The translations under genes and the position numbers were made by a program. Positions 1 to 6,077 of a DNA stretch of 13,240 nt are shown here, in pieces. The DNA lies in the NCBI GenBank assembly GCA_034005635.1, contig JAVEUJ010000063.1:1-13240 (forward strand), written 5' to 3'. The notes under the pieces were generated by a model. The model did not search any database, had not been told where the DNA came from, and was given only the letters and a program-made list of their open reading frames with translations. How positions within the stretch are numbered: the first letter of the stretch is position 1; each line of letters starts with the position of its first letter. Source of the stretch: JAAZFE01 sp034005635. Lineage in GTDB: Bacteria > Verrucomicrobiota > Kiritimatiellia > CAIQIC01 > Lenti-01.

Positions 1-360
1 TATGAGCGATTCAAACCCGCTCCTGCAATGGGGTGGTCTCCACTACATCGCGTTTTGAAAACCAACTCGAGGAAAACTGAGGGTATTCGGGTGGGTCGAC
101 CCAGAATTCGCCCCATTCACGGCCCCTTCTGTCGAACTTGGGCTAAAGTTCGGTGGGCGCCGTACTCTCATAGAGGCACCGCGACACGGAGGAGAGCAAC
201 TGAAACAGTTGCAACAGCTCAATTACGAAAGTGTAAAGAGCATCTTTGTAGGGGCAACTGATTGACGCAACGGGGTGTACCAGCAGGACTGGAATGTCCC
301 AAGCGAACGGGAGGATGGGGCGGGGATGAAGTCAGAAATCCGGATTCGTTTCAGCAGGTT

Positions 361-397
361 TTCCACAGTGTGGAAGAAAATCTTCCATAGCGTGGAA
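361..397. repeat. Two TTCCA-N5-TGGAA palindromes in tandem
   Basis: Two copies of the palindrome TTCCA-N5-TGGAA lie at 361-375 (spacer CAGTG) and 383-397 (spacer TAGCG). Their starts are 22 bases apart, about two helical turns, so both would face the same side of the DNA. A third copy with the TAGCG spacer is at 528-542. They could be binding sites for a dimeric regulator or members of a dispersed palindrome family; no gene start lies close by, which favours the latter. Confidence 0.55.
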
Positions 398-527
398 GAC
401 TCATGAAAAAGTGTTGCCGCTTCTCTCGCATAGCCTCGATCGCTCGCCACGCGAAGCGGTAGCGCTATCGACCTCCCGTTCACCCATGCGTCCCGCAGAT
501 GCGGGACTGGGGCTCTGCACTCGGCTA

Positions 528-542
528 TTCCATAGCGTGGAA
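528..542. repeat. Third TTCCA-N5-TGGAA palindrome
   Basis: This copy is identical over all 15 bases to the one at 383-397, including the TAGCG spacer. It sits 62 bases beyond the stop codon of the minus-strand lipoprotein gene (605-760), so a role in that transcript's 3' end is possible. No T-run follows it on the minus strand. Confidence 0.5.
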
Positions 543-604
543 AAATCCCGCAGGCAGGTCCAATGGGGAGGAGGGCTGAGGAAATCTAGTCCGTGGCGGA
601 TGGG

Positions 605-760
605 TTAGTAGCCGCCGCCGAGACCGCCGGGGAGGGAGGGGGCGGTTTCCCACGGCTGGCTCATGTTCCAAGGGAGTTCTGATTCCTGGTCCGTGGAGGC
701 ACAGCCAGCGAACCCAAGAAGCAGGAGGGCCAAGAGGGCGGCTAGGCTCAGGCGGGTCAC
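605..760 (-). CDS. Small 51-residue lipoprotein
   Basis: A tiny gene encoding a predicted lipoprotein. Residues 1-19 form a signal peptide (MTRLSLAALLALLLLGFAG) ending in a lipobox-like FAGC, with Cys20 as the lipidated residue. Phe in the first lipobox position is slightly unusual. The mature part is only about 32 residues, acidic at first (STDQESELP), then a Trp-rich WNMSQPWE segment and a Gly-rich tail ending in Tyr. Ala-Ser rather than Asp follows the Cys, which in proteobacterial rules would favour the outer membrane. The GTG start overlaps the upstream stop in a GTGA arrangement, and I see no separate Shine-Dalgarno sequence, so translation is probably coupled. It is the last gene of a three-gene operon. 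Function is unknown; the lipoprotein call is fairly secure. Confidence 0.72.
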   Translation of the reverse strand: MTRLSLAALLALLLLGFAGCASTDQESELPWNMSQPWETAPSLPGGLGGGY

Positions 761-879
761 GGCCAGAGCGAGGGGAGTGCGGAGAACGAGCTGATCTCCA
801 TAACCTGAAGGGTAAGCACGCCGATCAGCAGCAGCACCGCCACCAGGGTCATGGCCGACAAACCATTAGTAGAGAACAT
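757..879 (-). CDS. 40-residue single-helix membrane peptide
   Basis: A very short gene whose product starts MFSTNGLSAMTLVAVLLLI and is dominated by one hydrophobic helix (about residues 9-27), with a short polar tail ending in LWP. The start is supported by a strong Shine-Dalgarno sequence (AAGGAGG, then GCGACA, then ATG) that lies inside the last codons of the upstream coiled-coil gene. The two reading frames overlap by 14 bases, and this gene in turn overlaps the lipoprotein gene by 4 bases. Such tight packing argues for translational coupling and for products needed together. No family is recognised. A chance ORF is the alternative, but the ribosome site and both overlaps make that less likely. 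Confidence 0.68.
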   Translation of the reverse strand: MFSTNGLSAMTLVAVLLLIGVLTLQVMEISSFSALPSLWP

Positions 880-1741
880 TGTCGCCCTCCTTGATGGTTT
901 CTTTTTGGAACTCAGGCAGCACTTCGGCGATAGAGATGTAATCGCGGACTGCGCTGAGGCGGATCTTGCCGATCATGTTGTCGTTGCGATGAATGATCAT
1001 TTCCGCGCTGGGTTGCGCGCCGGCAACTGAGCCAATATCGATAACAACAAAATTCCAGTCGGCATTGGCGTAAACAATGCTGGCGGTGGTGCCGGGCTTC
1101 ATGGTGATGGTGCCGGCCTCGAGCTGTTCGTACTTGGCCAACTGGTTTTCCAGCATGCCGTTTGTCTCTTCGAGCTGGGCCACTTGGTCCTCCAAGCCAC
1201 CAATCTTGTCGTTGAGTTCGGCCACTTGCGTTTCGAGCAAGGTCTTTTCATCTTCGAGGCCAGCGATGACATTGCCCTTCTCGATGAGTTCGGCATCCTT
1301 GGAACGGATGGTGTCGTTGAGCTGGACGATCTGGGTACGGGCATCTTCGAGTTCGCCGCGGGTGCGTTCTAGTTCAGCCCGGGTATTCTCGAGGTCCTGG
1401 CGGGTGTTTTCGAGATCGGTCTGGGTGTTCTGCCAGCCGGTAAGTACGGCACGAGCCAAGATATTGGCGAGATTGAGTTCGGTGTCGAGTCGGGGCAGTT
1501 CCTCAAGGGTGCCGGCCTTCAGGTTGTTGACACTGAAGCGGACCTGAGATTTTTCCTCGTCGGACAACAGCGATTGATCCCCCTTAAGGGTCGCGACCAC
1601 GGTGGCAATGCCGTTTTCGAGCTTCTGGGTGCGCTCCTTAATTAAGTTGCGCTTGGGAAAGAGTACAAAGGCTTGGATACAAATGGCCACGATGGCCAAC
1701 ACCAACACAATCACAACAAGCGGCTTCAGCAATTTGGCCAT
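866..1741 (-). CDS. Membrane-anchored coiled-coil protein with C-terminal beta-rich domain
   Basis: A 291-residue protein with a basic N-terminus and one membrane helix (about 7-28), then a polar linker, a long coiled coil (about 105-210) and a compact C-terminal domain (about 212-291) rich in beta-type residues. The coiled coil opens with four near-identical heptads in a row (TDLENTR, QDLENTR, AELERTR, GELEDAR; residues 108-135). The topology suggests that most of the protein is outside the cytoplasmic membrane. The ATG at 1741 is preferred over the in-frame TTG at 1753 because GGAGG lies 5 bases upstream, inside the would-be TTG extension. A good promoter lies just upstream (1768-1796). The C-terminal domain vaguely recalls MreC-type beta domains, but I cannot name a family. 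It heads the operon with the two small genes at 757-879 and 605-760. Confidence 0.85.
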   Translation of the reverse strand: MAKLLKPLVVIVLVLAIVAICIQAFVLFPKRNLIKERTQKLENGIATVVATLKGDQSLLSDEEKSQVRFSVNNLKAGTLEELPRLDTELNLANILARAVLTGWQNTQTDLENTRQDLENTRAELERTRGELEDARTQIVQLNDTIRSKDAELIEKGNVIAGLEDEKTLLETQVAELNDKIGGLEDQVAQLEETNGMLENQLAKYEQLEAGTITMKPGTTASIVYANADWNFVVIDIGSVAGAQPSAEMIIHRNDNMIGKIRLSAVRDYISIAEVLPEFQKETIKEGDNVLY

Positions 1742-1767
1742 AGTGTCCTCCAAAAACGGTTGGGCGC

Positions 1768-1796
1768 ATTGTGGTTCAAAGGTCTCGAGATGTCAA
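1768..1796 (-). promoter_or_regulatory. Sigma-70-like promoter of the coiled-coil operon
   Basis: On the minus strand a perfect -35 box TTGACA (1791-1796) is followed after 17 bases by CACAAT (1768-1773), which matches 4 of 6 positions of the -10 consensus. Transcription would begin near 1761, giving a leader of about 20 bases before the ATG at 1741. The tRNA-Gly gene has the same -10 hexamer with the same spacing. Confidence 0.6.
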
Positions 1797-1837
1797 ATGC
1801 CAAAAAATATTTCATAAAATGCGGCGGTGGCGATATG

Positions 1838-1869
1838 CCGACGCGGACTTTAGCGATAGTCCGCGCCGG
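1838..1869 (-). terminator. Strong hairpin after the amidohydrolase gene
   Basis: An inverted repeat with arms CCGACGCGGACT and AGTCCGCGCCGG around an 8-base loop, giving eight G/C-rich pairs, one mismatch and three more pairs. It starts 18 bases past the stop codon of the minus-strand amidohydrolase gene, where a terminator is expected. No T-run follows directly on the minus strand, so it is not a textbook intrinsic terminator; it may stabilise the 3' end or act with Rho. Confidence 0.5.
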
Positions 1870-1887
1870 TCGCTCAGCATCGGCCGG

Positions 1888-3099
1888 TTAGGCGATGCGC
1901 TTGGGCTTAAGCAGTTTGCCATGGGAGATCACGTGCAGGGGGGCACGGTGGTAGCGGAACGCCTCGCAGACGGTCTTGGCGTCGAGCACAACAAGGTTGG
2001 CATTGTTTTTTTCCTTTAGCGCAAACTTGGGCAAGTTGATGCACTTGGCGGCCTGGACGGTAATGAGGTCGTAGAGCGTCTCCATCTCGGGGAAGGTAGT
2101 CATCCACAGTAAATGCGAGGCGAGGAACGCAACTTCCTGCATATTGTTTTGGCCATACGGATAATAGGCATCGGAGATGTCGTCCTGGCCCAGGCACACG
2201 AGATTGCCTTCTGCAAGCAGCTCCTTGACGCGCGCGTGGAGGGGGCCGGTGTGCGGATCGCTGACAACGCCCATGCCCGCCTGTCGCAGCAGGGCGGCGA
2301 CCTTTTTGAAATACGGCATGGGATAGAGGCACATGGCGCGGGCGTGGTGGGCAAGGGAGCGGCCAATGCGGCCTTCTTCGATGGTGCGCACGGCGAGCAT
2401 CTCGAGGGTTTTGAGCGTCGGGTCACCGGCGTCGTCCACCAGCATGGAGATATCCTTGTCATAGGCGATAGCCAGTTTCATCATTTCGTCGACATGGGTC
2501 TGCTCGTCGCGTTCGGTGAATTCGATCCAGGGGATACCGCCGACGACATCGGCGCCGAGGTCCATGGCTTCCTTCATCAAGTCGATGGTGCCCGGCTCGC
2601 GCACCACCCCGTCTTGCGGGAAGGCGACAACTTGGACATCGACGACGCCTTTGAATTCATCACGGGCCTTGAGCAGGGCCTTGAGGCCAATCAGTTTGGC
2701 TTTAGAATCGACATCCGCAAACGCACGGATATGGAGATTGCCATTGAGAGCAGCAAGATTAAGAGCCTTGCGAACATTGGGGAGGATCCACTTCTCATTG
2801 TAATTATCCTTCACCCGGGCGGCAAGTTCGATGGCCGTCATGGCGCTGCCCATGTCGGCACCGTGATAGGCGGACAGGGCCTTCGAGTCCATCATCTCCA
2901 ACGTGTAGACCTTGCAGAGGTGCAGGTGGGTGTTGACGAAGGACTCGGTGACGAGGTTGCCGCCAGCATCAATGACCTTGCCCGCTTTGGCACGGATGGG
3001 TGTCTTGGTGATCTTTTGGATGATGCCTTTTTCAATGGCGATGTTCCAGAGGCCGGTCTTGCGGCGGAGTTGCGCGTTCTTAATGAGGATGTCGTACAT
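1888..3099 (-). CDS. Cytosine-deaminase-like amidohydrolase with altered metal site
   Basis: A 403-residue member of the amidohydrolase superfamily, closest to the CodA (cytosine deaminase) branch, whose members deaminate nucleobases or related rings in the cytosol. Visible features are the HxH metal motif H58-L-H60, the substrate-loop segment VAFPQDG (158-164), His252 in SLAHHARAM, and GQDD with Asp306. Comparison with remembered E. coli CodA puts Leu220 where CodA has the metal ligand His214, and Asp223 where CodA has the catalytic Glu217 (segment SMLVDDAGDP here). This may be a distinct subfamily with another substrate rather than a true cytosine deaminase. It is the last gene of the operon, 84 bases after the [2Fe-2S] gene. 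A perfect TATAAT on the minus strand (3137-3142) lies in that gap without a good -35 box. The Shine-Dalgarno sequence is weak (AAAGG). Confidence 0.88.
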   Translation of the reverse strand: MYDILIKNAQLRRKTGLWNIAIEKGIIQKITKTPIRAKAGKVIDAGGNLVTESFVNTHLHLCKVYTLEMMDSKALSAYHGADMGSAMTAIELAARVKDNYNEKWILPNVRKALNLAALNGNLHIRAFADVDSKAKLIGLKALLKARDEFKGVVDVQVVAFPQDGVVREPGTIDLMKEAMDLGADVVGGIPWIEFTERDEQTHVDEMMKLAIAYDKDISMLVDDAGDPTLKTLEMLAVRTIEEGRIGRSLAHHARAMCLYPMPYFKKVAALLRQAGMGVVSDPHTGPLHARVKELLAEGNLVCLGQDDISDAYYPYGQNNMQEVAFLASHLLWMTTFPEMETLYDLITVQAAKCINLPKFALKEKNNANLVVLDAKTVCEAFRYHRAPLHVISHGKLLKPKRIA

Positions 3100-3183
3100 G
3101 GGGGGGCCTTTCGTTGCTTTTTTTAATGAGGGTCAGATTATAGAGGTCAGAGGTCAGGGGCGGCGAAGGGGGGCATGAACAAA

Positions 3184-3654
3184 TCAGCCCTTCATGTACT
3201 TCTGAGCAAGTTTGGCGCCTTCCCAGATGGCTTCGTAGCCGGTGCAGCGACAGAAATGGCGCGAGAGCGCGGTTTTGATCTCGGCATCGCTAGCATCGAT
3301 GTTCTTGGTATACAGGGCATAGAGTTCAAGAACGATGCCCGGGATGCAGTAGCCGCATTGGATGGCACCAGCCTCAACGAGGGCCTTCTGGATGGGGTGG
3401 ATAGTGGTGCCGTTTTGGAGGCCTTCAATGGTGAGGACGGTGGCACCGTCGAGCTTGGCGGCGGGGAAGAGGCAGGCCTTGCGGGCCTCGCCGTTGAGCA
3501 CGATGGTGCAGGCGCCGCAGGTGCCGTCGTCACACCCGCGCTTGGTGCCGGTGAGGTTGAGATGTTCGCGGAGCACGTCGATAATTTTGTCCGCAGAATC
3601 GATGGCAACGGCTTGGGGCGAACCGTTGAGGGTGAACTGGATGGTATCGGTCAT
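3184..3654 (-). CDS. [2Fe-2S] subunit of a molybdenum-hydroxylase-type enzyme
   Basis: A 156-residue protein of full usual length for the small iron-sulfur subunit of xanthine dehydrogenase/CO dehydrogenase-type enzymes (CoxS/XdhC/NdhS type). It normally carries electrons from the molybdenum cofactor to FAD. The plant-ferredoxin-like N-terminal cluster is formed by C41, C46, C49 and C61 (GCDDGTCGACT...C). The second, helical cluster domain has C100-GY-C103 and C135-R-C137 (QCGYCIPG and HFCRCTGY). All eight cysteines are present. The ATG at 3654 is chosen because the family begins right there (MTDTIQFTLNG); the longer frame upstream lies inside the MoeB gene. It starts 4 bases after the MoeB stop. 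The expected molybdopterin and FAD subunits are not in this window, so the partner is unknown. Confidence 0.92.
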   Translation of the reverse strand: MTDTIQFTLNGSPQAVAIDSADKIIDVLREHLNLTGTKRGCDDGTCGACTIVLNGEARKACLFPAAKLDGATVLTIEGLQNGTTIHPIQKALVEAGAIQCGYCIPGIVLELYALYTKNIDASDAEIKTALSRHFCRCTGYEAIWEGAKLAQKYMKG

Positions 3655-3658
3655 GGGG

Positions 3659-4426
3659 CTAGTCCTTGGGTTGAGCGTCTGTACCGCAGGCGGGACAGGC
3701 AGGGTTGCGATGGGCAGGGACAGGGGTAAACACAGCGGCGAGGCCATCATACGTCAATAGGGTGTCGCTGAGCAAAGTGCCAACGCCGGTGAGAAATTTG
3801 ATGGCTTCGACGGCCTGGAGCGATCCAATAACGCCGGGAATGGGACCCAGCGGTCCGGCGTTGGCGGGGCCATCGGGAGGGAGGGGGGGCGGAGAGTCAG
3901 GGAAGATGCAGCGCAGACAAGCGCTTTGCCCCGGGAGCACGGTCAGGAGCTGTCCACCAAAGGCGGAAATGCCGGCATGGATGAAGGGCTTCTTTGTGGC
4001 GACGCAGATATCGTTGATGAGATACTTGGTGGCGTAGTTGTCGGTGGCGTCAAGAATGATGTCGTAAGGCGCGAAGAGTTCGCGGGCATTGGCTGCACAG
4101 AGGCGTTCACTGTGCGGCGCCAGGCCCACGTGGGGATTCAAGGTGCGCAAACGGGCCACCGCGGAGTCGGTCTTGGCACGACCAATGTCAGCGGTGCCAT
4201 GCAGAATTTGGCGCTGGAGGTTGGAAATGTCCACCTGATCAGAATCGATCAAGCCCAGGCGGCCGACGCCGGCGGCGGCGAGGTAGTAGAGCGCAGGGGA
4301 GCCGAGGCCACCGCAGCCCACGACCAGAATGCGACCGGCGCGCAGCTTTTCCTGCGCGCGGCCACCGAAGCCTGGCAGGTCGAGATGGCGCGCATAGCGT
4401 TGACGTTCTTCAGGAGAAAAGGCCAT
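3659..4426 (-). CDS. moeB: MoeB/ThiF-family adenylyltransferase
   Basis: A 255-residue E1-like enzyme that activates the C-terminus of a ubiquitin-like sulfur carrier (MoaD, ThiS or similar) with ATP. It shows the nucleotide-binding GCGGLG (37-42), the acidic end of the following strand (LIDSDQVD), NLQRQ (69-73), DATDNYATKYLIND (126-139), and two zinc CxxC pairs, C170/C173 and C244/C247. No rhodanese domain is attached. The region where E. coli ThiF has its ThiS-linked cysteine reads GPANAGPLGP without Cys, which fits MoeB better than ThiF. The ATG at 4426 begins the conserved MAFSPEERQRYARHLDLPGF; the longer upstream frame is an out-of-register reading of the GYF gene. It lies 5 bases after the GYF gene and 4 before the [2Fe-2S] gene. 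Carrier specificity is inferred. Confidence 0.9.
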   Translation of the reverse strand: MAFSPEERQRYARHLDLPGFGGRAQEKLRAGRILVVGCGGLGSPALYYLAAAGVGRLGLIDSDQVDISNLQRQILHGTADIGRAKTDSAVARLRTLNPHVGLAPHSERLCAANARELFAPYDIILDATDNYATKYLINDICVATKKPFIHAGISAFGGQLLTVLPGQSACLRCIFPDSPPPLPPDGPANAGPLGPIPGVIGSLQAVEAIKFLTGVGTLLSDTLLTYDGLAAVFTPVPAHRNPACPACGTDAQPKD

Positions 4427-4431
4427 GATGC

Positions 4432-4962
4432 TCAGGTGCCGGGCAGGCCCGGGAAGGCACTCTGGCCGTTGGAGAGCAGCCAGATGGCGGCAGCGGTATA
4501 GGCCAGCAGGGCCAGAACGAATAGGAATACGCCGATGATGTACAGCCAGCCCCAGCAAGCGAACATCGTCTTGAGTTTGGAGAAAAACGGAATCATGTCC
4601 GGGGACACGAACGGTGCGCGGCCCAGGGCACCGCGGGCCCCCAGTGTCGCCACCCCTGCCAGCAGCATGGGGATGCCATAGAGCATCAGTGCAGGTCCGA
4701 TGGAGAGCAGAATAGTCATGATCCCCACAAATGCCATCCAAGCCCGCAGACTATCCGGCAGGGGCACTTTGCCTTCAATGCCCGTAGGCGCTTGCAAGGC
4801 CGCAAAGGCGTCCCGGGCCGGAATCCACTGGATCAGGCCGTCGTGCCAGACCAGGGTGGTCGGCGCAATGTCGCCCGCGATGAACTTGGCGCGCACGACC
4901 GCTTCGTCGTGGGGGCCGCTCTTTTCGCGGTTTTTTGAAATGACGTAATACCAAGATGCCAT
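4432..4962 (-). CDS. GYF-domain (DUF4339-like) membrane protein
   Basis: A 176-residue protein that starts with a GYF_2/DUF4339-type module of about 55 residues: the aromatic start WYY (4-6), a GP at 16-17, a charged helix, then DIAPTTLVWHDGLIQWIPA (31-49). In eukaryotic GYF domains this fold binds proline-rich peptides; in bacteria it is usually fused to membrane segments, as here. Hydrophobic stretches at about 74-107 (one or two helices) and 136-163 follow. GGAG lies 8 bases before the ATG. It is the first gene of the operon with moeB, the [2Fe-2S] subunit and the amidohydrolase. Its role there is not obvious, since such proteins are usually linked to membrane organisation, not molybdenum enzymes. 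Confidence 0.8.
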   Translation of the reverse strand: MASWYYVISKNREKSGPHDEAVVRAKFIAGDIAPTTLVWHDGLIQWIPARDAFAALQAPTGIEGKVPLPDSLRAWMAFVGIMTILLSIGPALMLYGIPMLLAGVATLGARGALGRAPFVSPDMIPFFSKLKTMFACWGWLYIIGVFLFVLALLAYTAAAIWLLSNGQSAFPGLPGT

Positions 4963-5084
4963 GAGTCAATCTCCGACAGATAAAGATAGATCAAAACCGG
5001 GTAGGAAGAAAAGCAAAGAGTTCCGGTCTTTGATAACGAAGGGGGCATGACAAAAATCTTCACGGTTGCGTCCGGTGCCTATTT

Positions 5085-5193
5085 TGTAGGGGCGTCCCGA
5101 CAATCTGAGGTCGGGGCTGCGACCGAGCTGTTTCAAAAACGACAGTTCCGTTGCCTCGCAGTCCACGAACAGGGATCGAGCAAGCTCGACCCC
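5085..5193. repeat. Intergenic hairpin repeats of the 'gtaggggtcgag' type
   Basis: The 237-base gap between the Minf_1886 and GYF genes carries two hairpins. One has arms CCCGAC (5096-5101) and GTCGGG (5110-5115). The other is GGGATCGAGC-AA-GCTCGACCCC (5172-5193), nearly perfect. The flanks 'tttgtaggggc' (5084 on) and 'cccctacat' (5190 on) face each other, and the first string recurs near 244. No T-run follows the hairpin on the minus strand, so I treat these as dispersed repeats, though they could also block read-through from the upstream gene. Confidence 0.5.
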
Positions 5194-5199
5194 TACATT

Positions 5200-5655
5200 T
5201 CAAATCCGCAGGTCGGGGTTAAGGCTGGATTTTAACTGTTTGAGCGTGATATTTCGCGCGGTTTTGCGTGGGCGGGGTTTGGGGCGAAACGGGGCCAGGA
5301 AGGCGTGGTCAAAATCATAGAGGTTGTCGAAATCTTCGATTTTGTCTTCCTCGGTTTTGCCCAGCAGTCCGGCGGCGAGGAGGACAAACACCATTTCGCC
5401 AAAGTCACGGGTGGTGCGCACACGCCAATGTTCGAGGACAGTCTTTGCCAGCGCGCCGAACTGGTCGAGGGCATGCCGACGGAGCCCATCGGCTAACTCG
5501 GCTCCCGTGATCTGGCGATAGTTGTTTTCGCTTTTCTGGATTTCCTTGAGGGTGAGCATCAGGCCTTCGTTGATAAAAAGATAGGCCTCGGGCGGGTAAC
5601 GCCGGTCGGAGGCGCAAATGCGGGCAATGGCTTCTTCTAGAGGGGGCAGATCCAT
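5200..5655 (-). CDS. Minf_1886-family conserved protein (PVC group)
   Basis: A 151-residue protein of unknown function that I recognise as the Minf_1886 family found in planctomycetes and Verrucomicrobia. Diagnostic segments are the early DRRYPPEAYLFINEGL (17-32), ELADGLRRHALDQFGALA (53-70) and RDFGEMVFVL (83-92), then the acidic DKIEDFDNLYDF (104-115). The C-terminus (about 122-151) is a basic, proline-rich tail that looks like an extension beyond the family core. The longer upstream frame is discarded because the family begins near MDLPPLEEAI and the ATG at 5655 lies 2 bases after the stop of the HIT gene. No clear Shine-Dalgarno sequence is present, so translation is likely coupled to the HIT gene. 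No membrane segment is seen, so it is probably cytosolic. Confidence 0.85.
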   Translation of the reverse strand: MDLPPLEEAIARICASDRRYPPEAYLFINEGLMLTLKEIQKSENNYRQITGAELADGLRRHALDQFGALAKTVLEHWRVRTTRDFGEMVFVLLAAGLLGKTEEDKIEDFDNLYDFDHAFLAPFRPKPRPRKTARNITLKQLKSSLNPDLRI

Positions 5656-5657
5656 AG

Positions 5658-6077
5658 TCAGGGTAGCAGGGCCGCGCGAATGCGTTCGGCCAGGGCGGTA
5701 ACTTCTGATTGGTCTGCGTACGGATGAGGCGTCCAGTTCCAATGATGGCCATCGTTGGCAAAGCGCGGCACGACATGGAAGTGCAGATGGGGGACGACTT
5801 GCCCGGCGACCGAGCCATTGGCTTGATGGATGTTTACTCCGTCGGCACCCAATCCCTCCTGTTGCGCACGGGCGATCCGCCGCACCACGGCAATGACTTT
5901 AGCCAGCACATCGTCGGGGGTATCCGCCAGCAGGTTATGATGGGTCTTGGGAATGACCAGCGCATGACCATGTACCAGAGGCCCGATGTCCATGAAGGCC
6001 AGGACGGCCTCATCCTCATAGAGCTTGGTGGAAGGAATGGTTCCAGCGACAATTTTGCAGAAAATACAGTTTGTCAT
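5658..6077 (-). CDS. HIT-family (HINT-like) nucleotide hydrolase
   Basis: A 139-residue, full-length histidine-triad protein. Members hydrolyse the phosphoramidate or anhydride bond of AMP-linked compounds in the cytosol. The triad is H97-L-H99-F-H101 in QVVPHLHFHVVPR, and the N-terminal CxxC (C4, C7) matches the zinc-binding start CIFCKI common in HINT-type members. DGVNIHQANG (79-88) and HGHALVIPKTHH (36-47) are also typical. The ATG at 6077 overlaps the stop of the upstream small gene as ATGA. The gene ends 2 bases before the Minf_1886 start. The physiological substrate cannot be inferred from the sequence. Confidence 0.93.
   Translation of the reverse strand: MTNCIFCKIVAGTIPSTKLYEDEAVLAFMDIGPLVHGHALVIPKTHHNLLADTPDDVLAKVIAVVRRIARAQQEGLGADGVNIHQANGSVAGQVVPHLHFHVVPRFANDGHHWNWTPHPYADQSEVTALAERIRAALLP

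Larger units (their letters stand above)
1..604. other. Non-coding left flank with hairpins and palindromes
   Basis: I see no supportable gene here. The open frames are short, have no recognisable domain, and several simply read through palindromes. Visible structures are an inverted repeat GAGCG...CGCTC (4-22), a 10-base palindrome GGGTCGACCC (93-102), a hairpin GCAACTG-AAA-CAGTTGC (196-212), an imperfect hairpin with TCGAT/ATCGA ends (about 437-472), and a hairpin GTCCCGC-AGAT-GCGGGAC (490-507). A 'tttgtaggggc' string near 244 recurs near 5084. The stretch reads like a patchwork of dispersed intergenic elements downstream of the 605-1741 operon. A structured RNA cannot be excluded, but I found none of the hallmark segments of RNase P RNA, SRP RNA or tmRNA. 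Confidence 0.5.

Noticed and set aside
28..261. 77-codon plus-strand frame at the left edge, open from base 1
   Set aside because: The product is Arg/Thr-rich without any recognisable motif. It passes through a perfect hairpin, and nothing supports the start.
223..483. 86-codon minus-strand frame
   Set aside because: The central part (FHESSTLWKIFFHTVE) is just the translation of the TTCCA-N5-TGGAA palindromes.
2113..3126. 337-codon plus-strand frame
   Set aside because: It is a mirror of the amidohydrolase gene, whose minus-strand product has clear motifs; the plus-strand product has no domain or ribosome site.
4427..4741. Upstream extension of the MoeB frame
   Set aside because: It reads the GYF gene out of frame; the family start and the tight 5-base spacing support the ATG at 4426.
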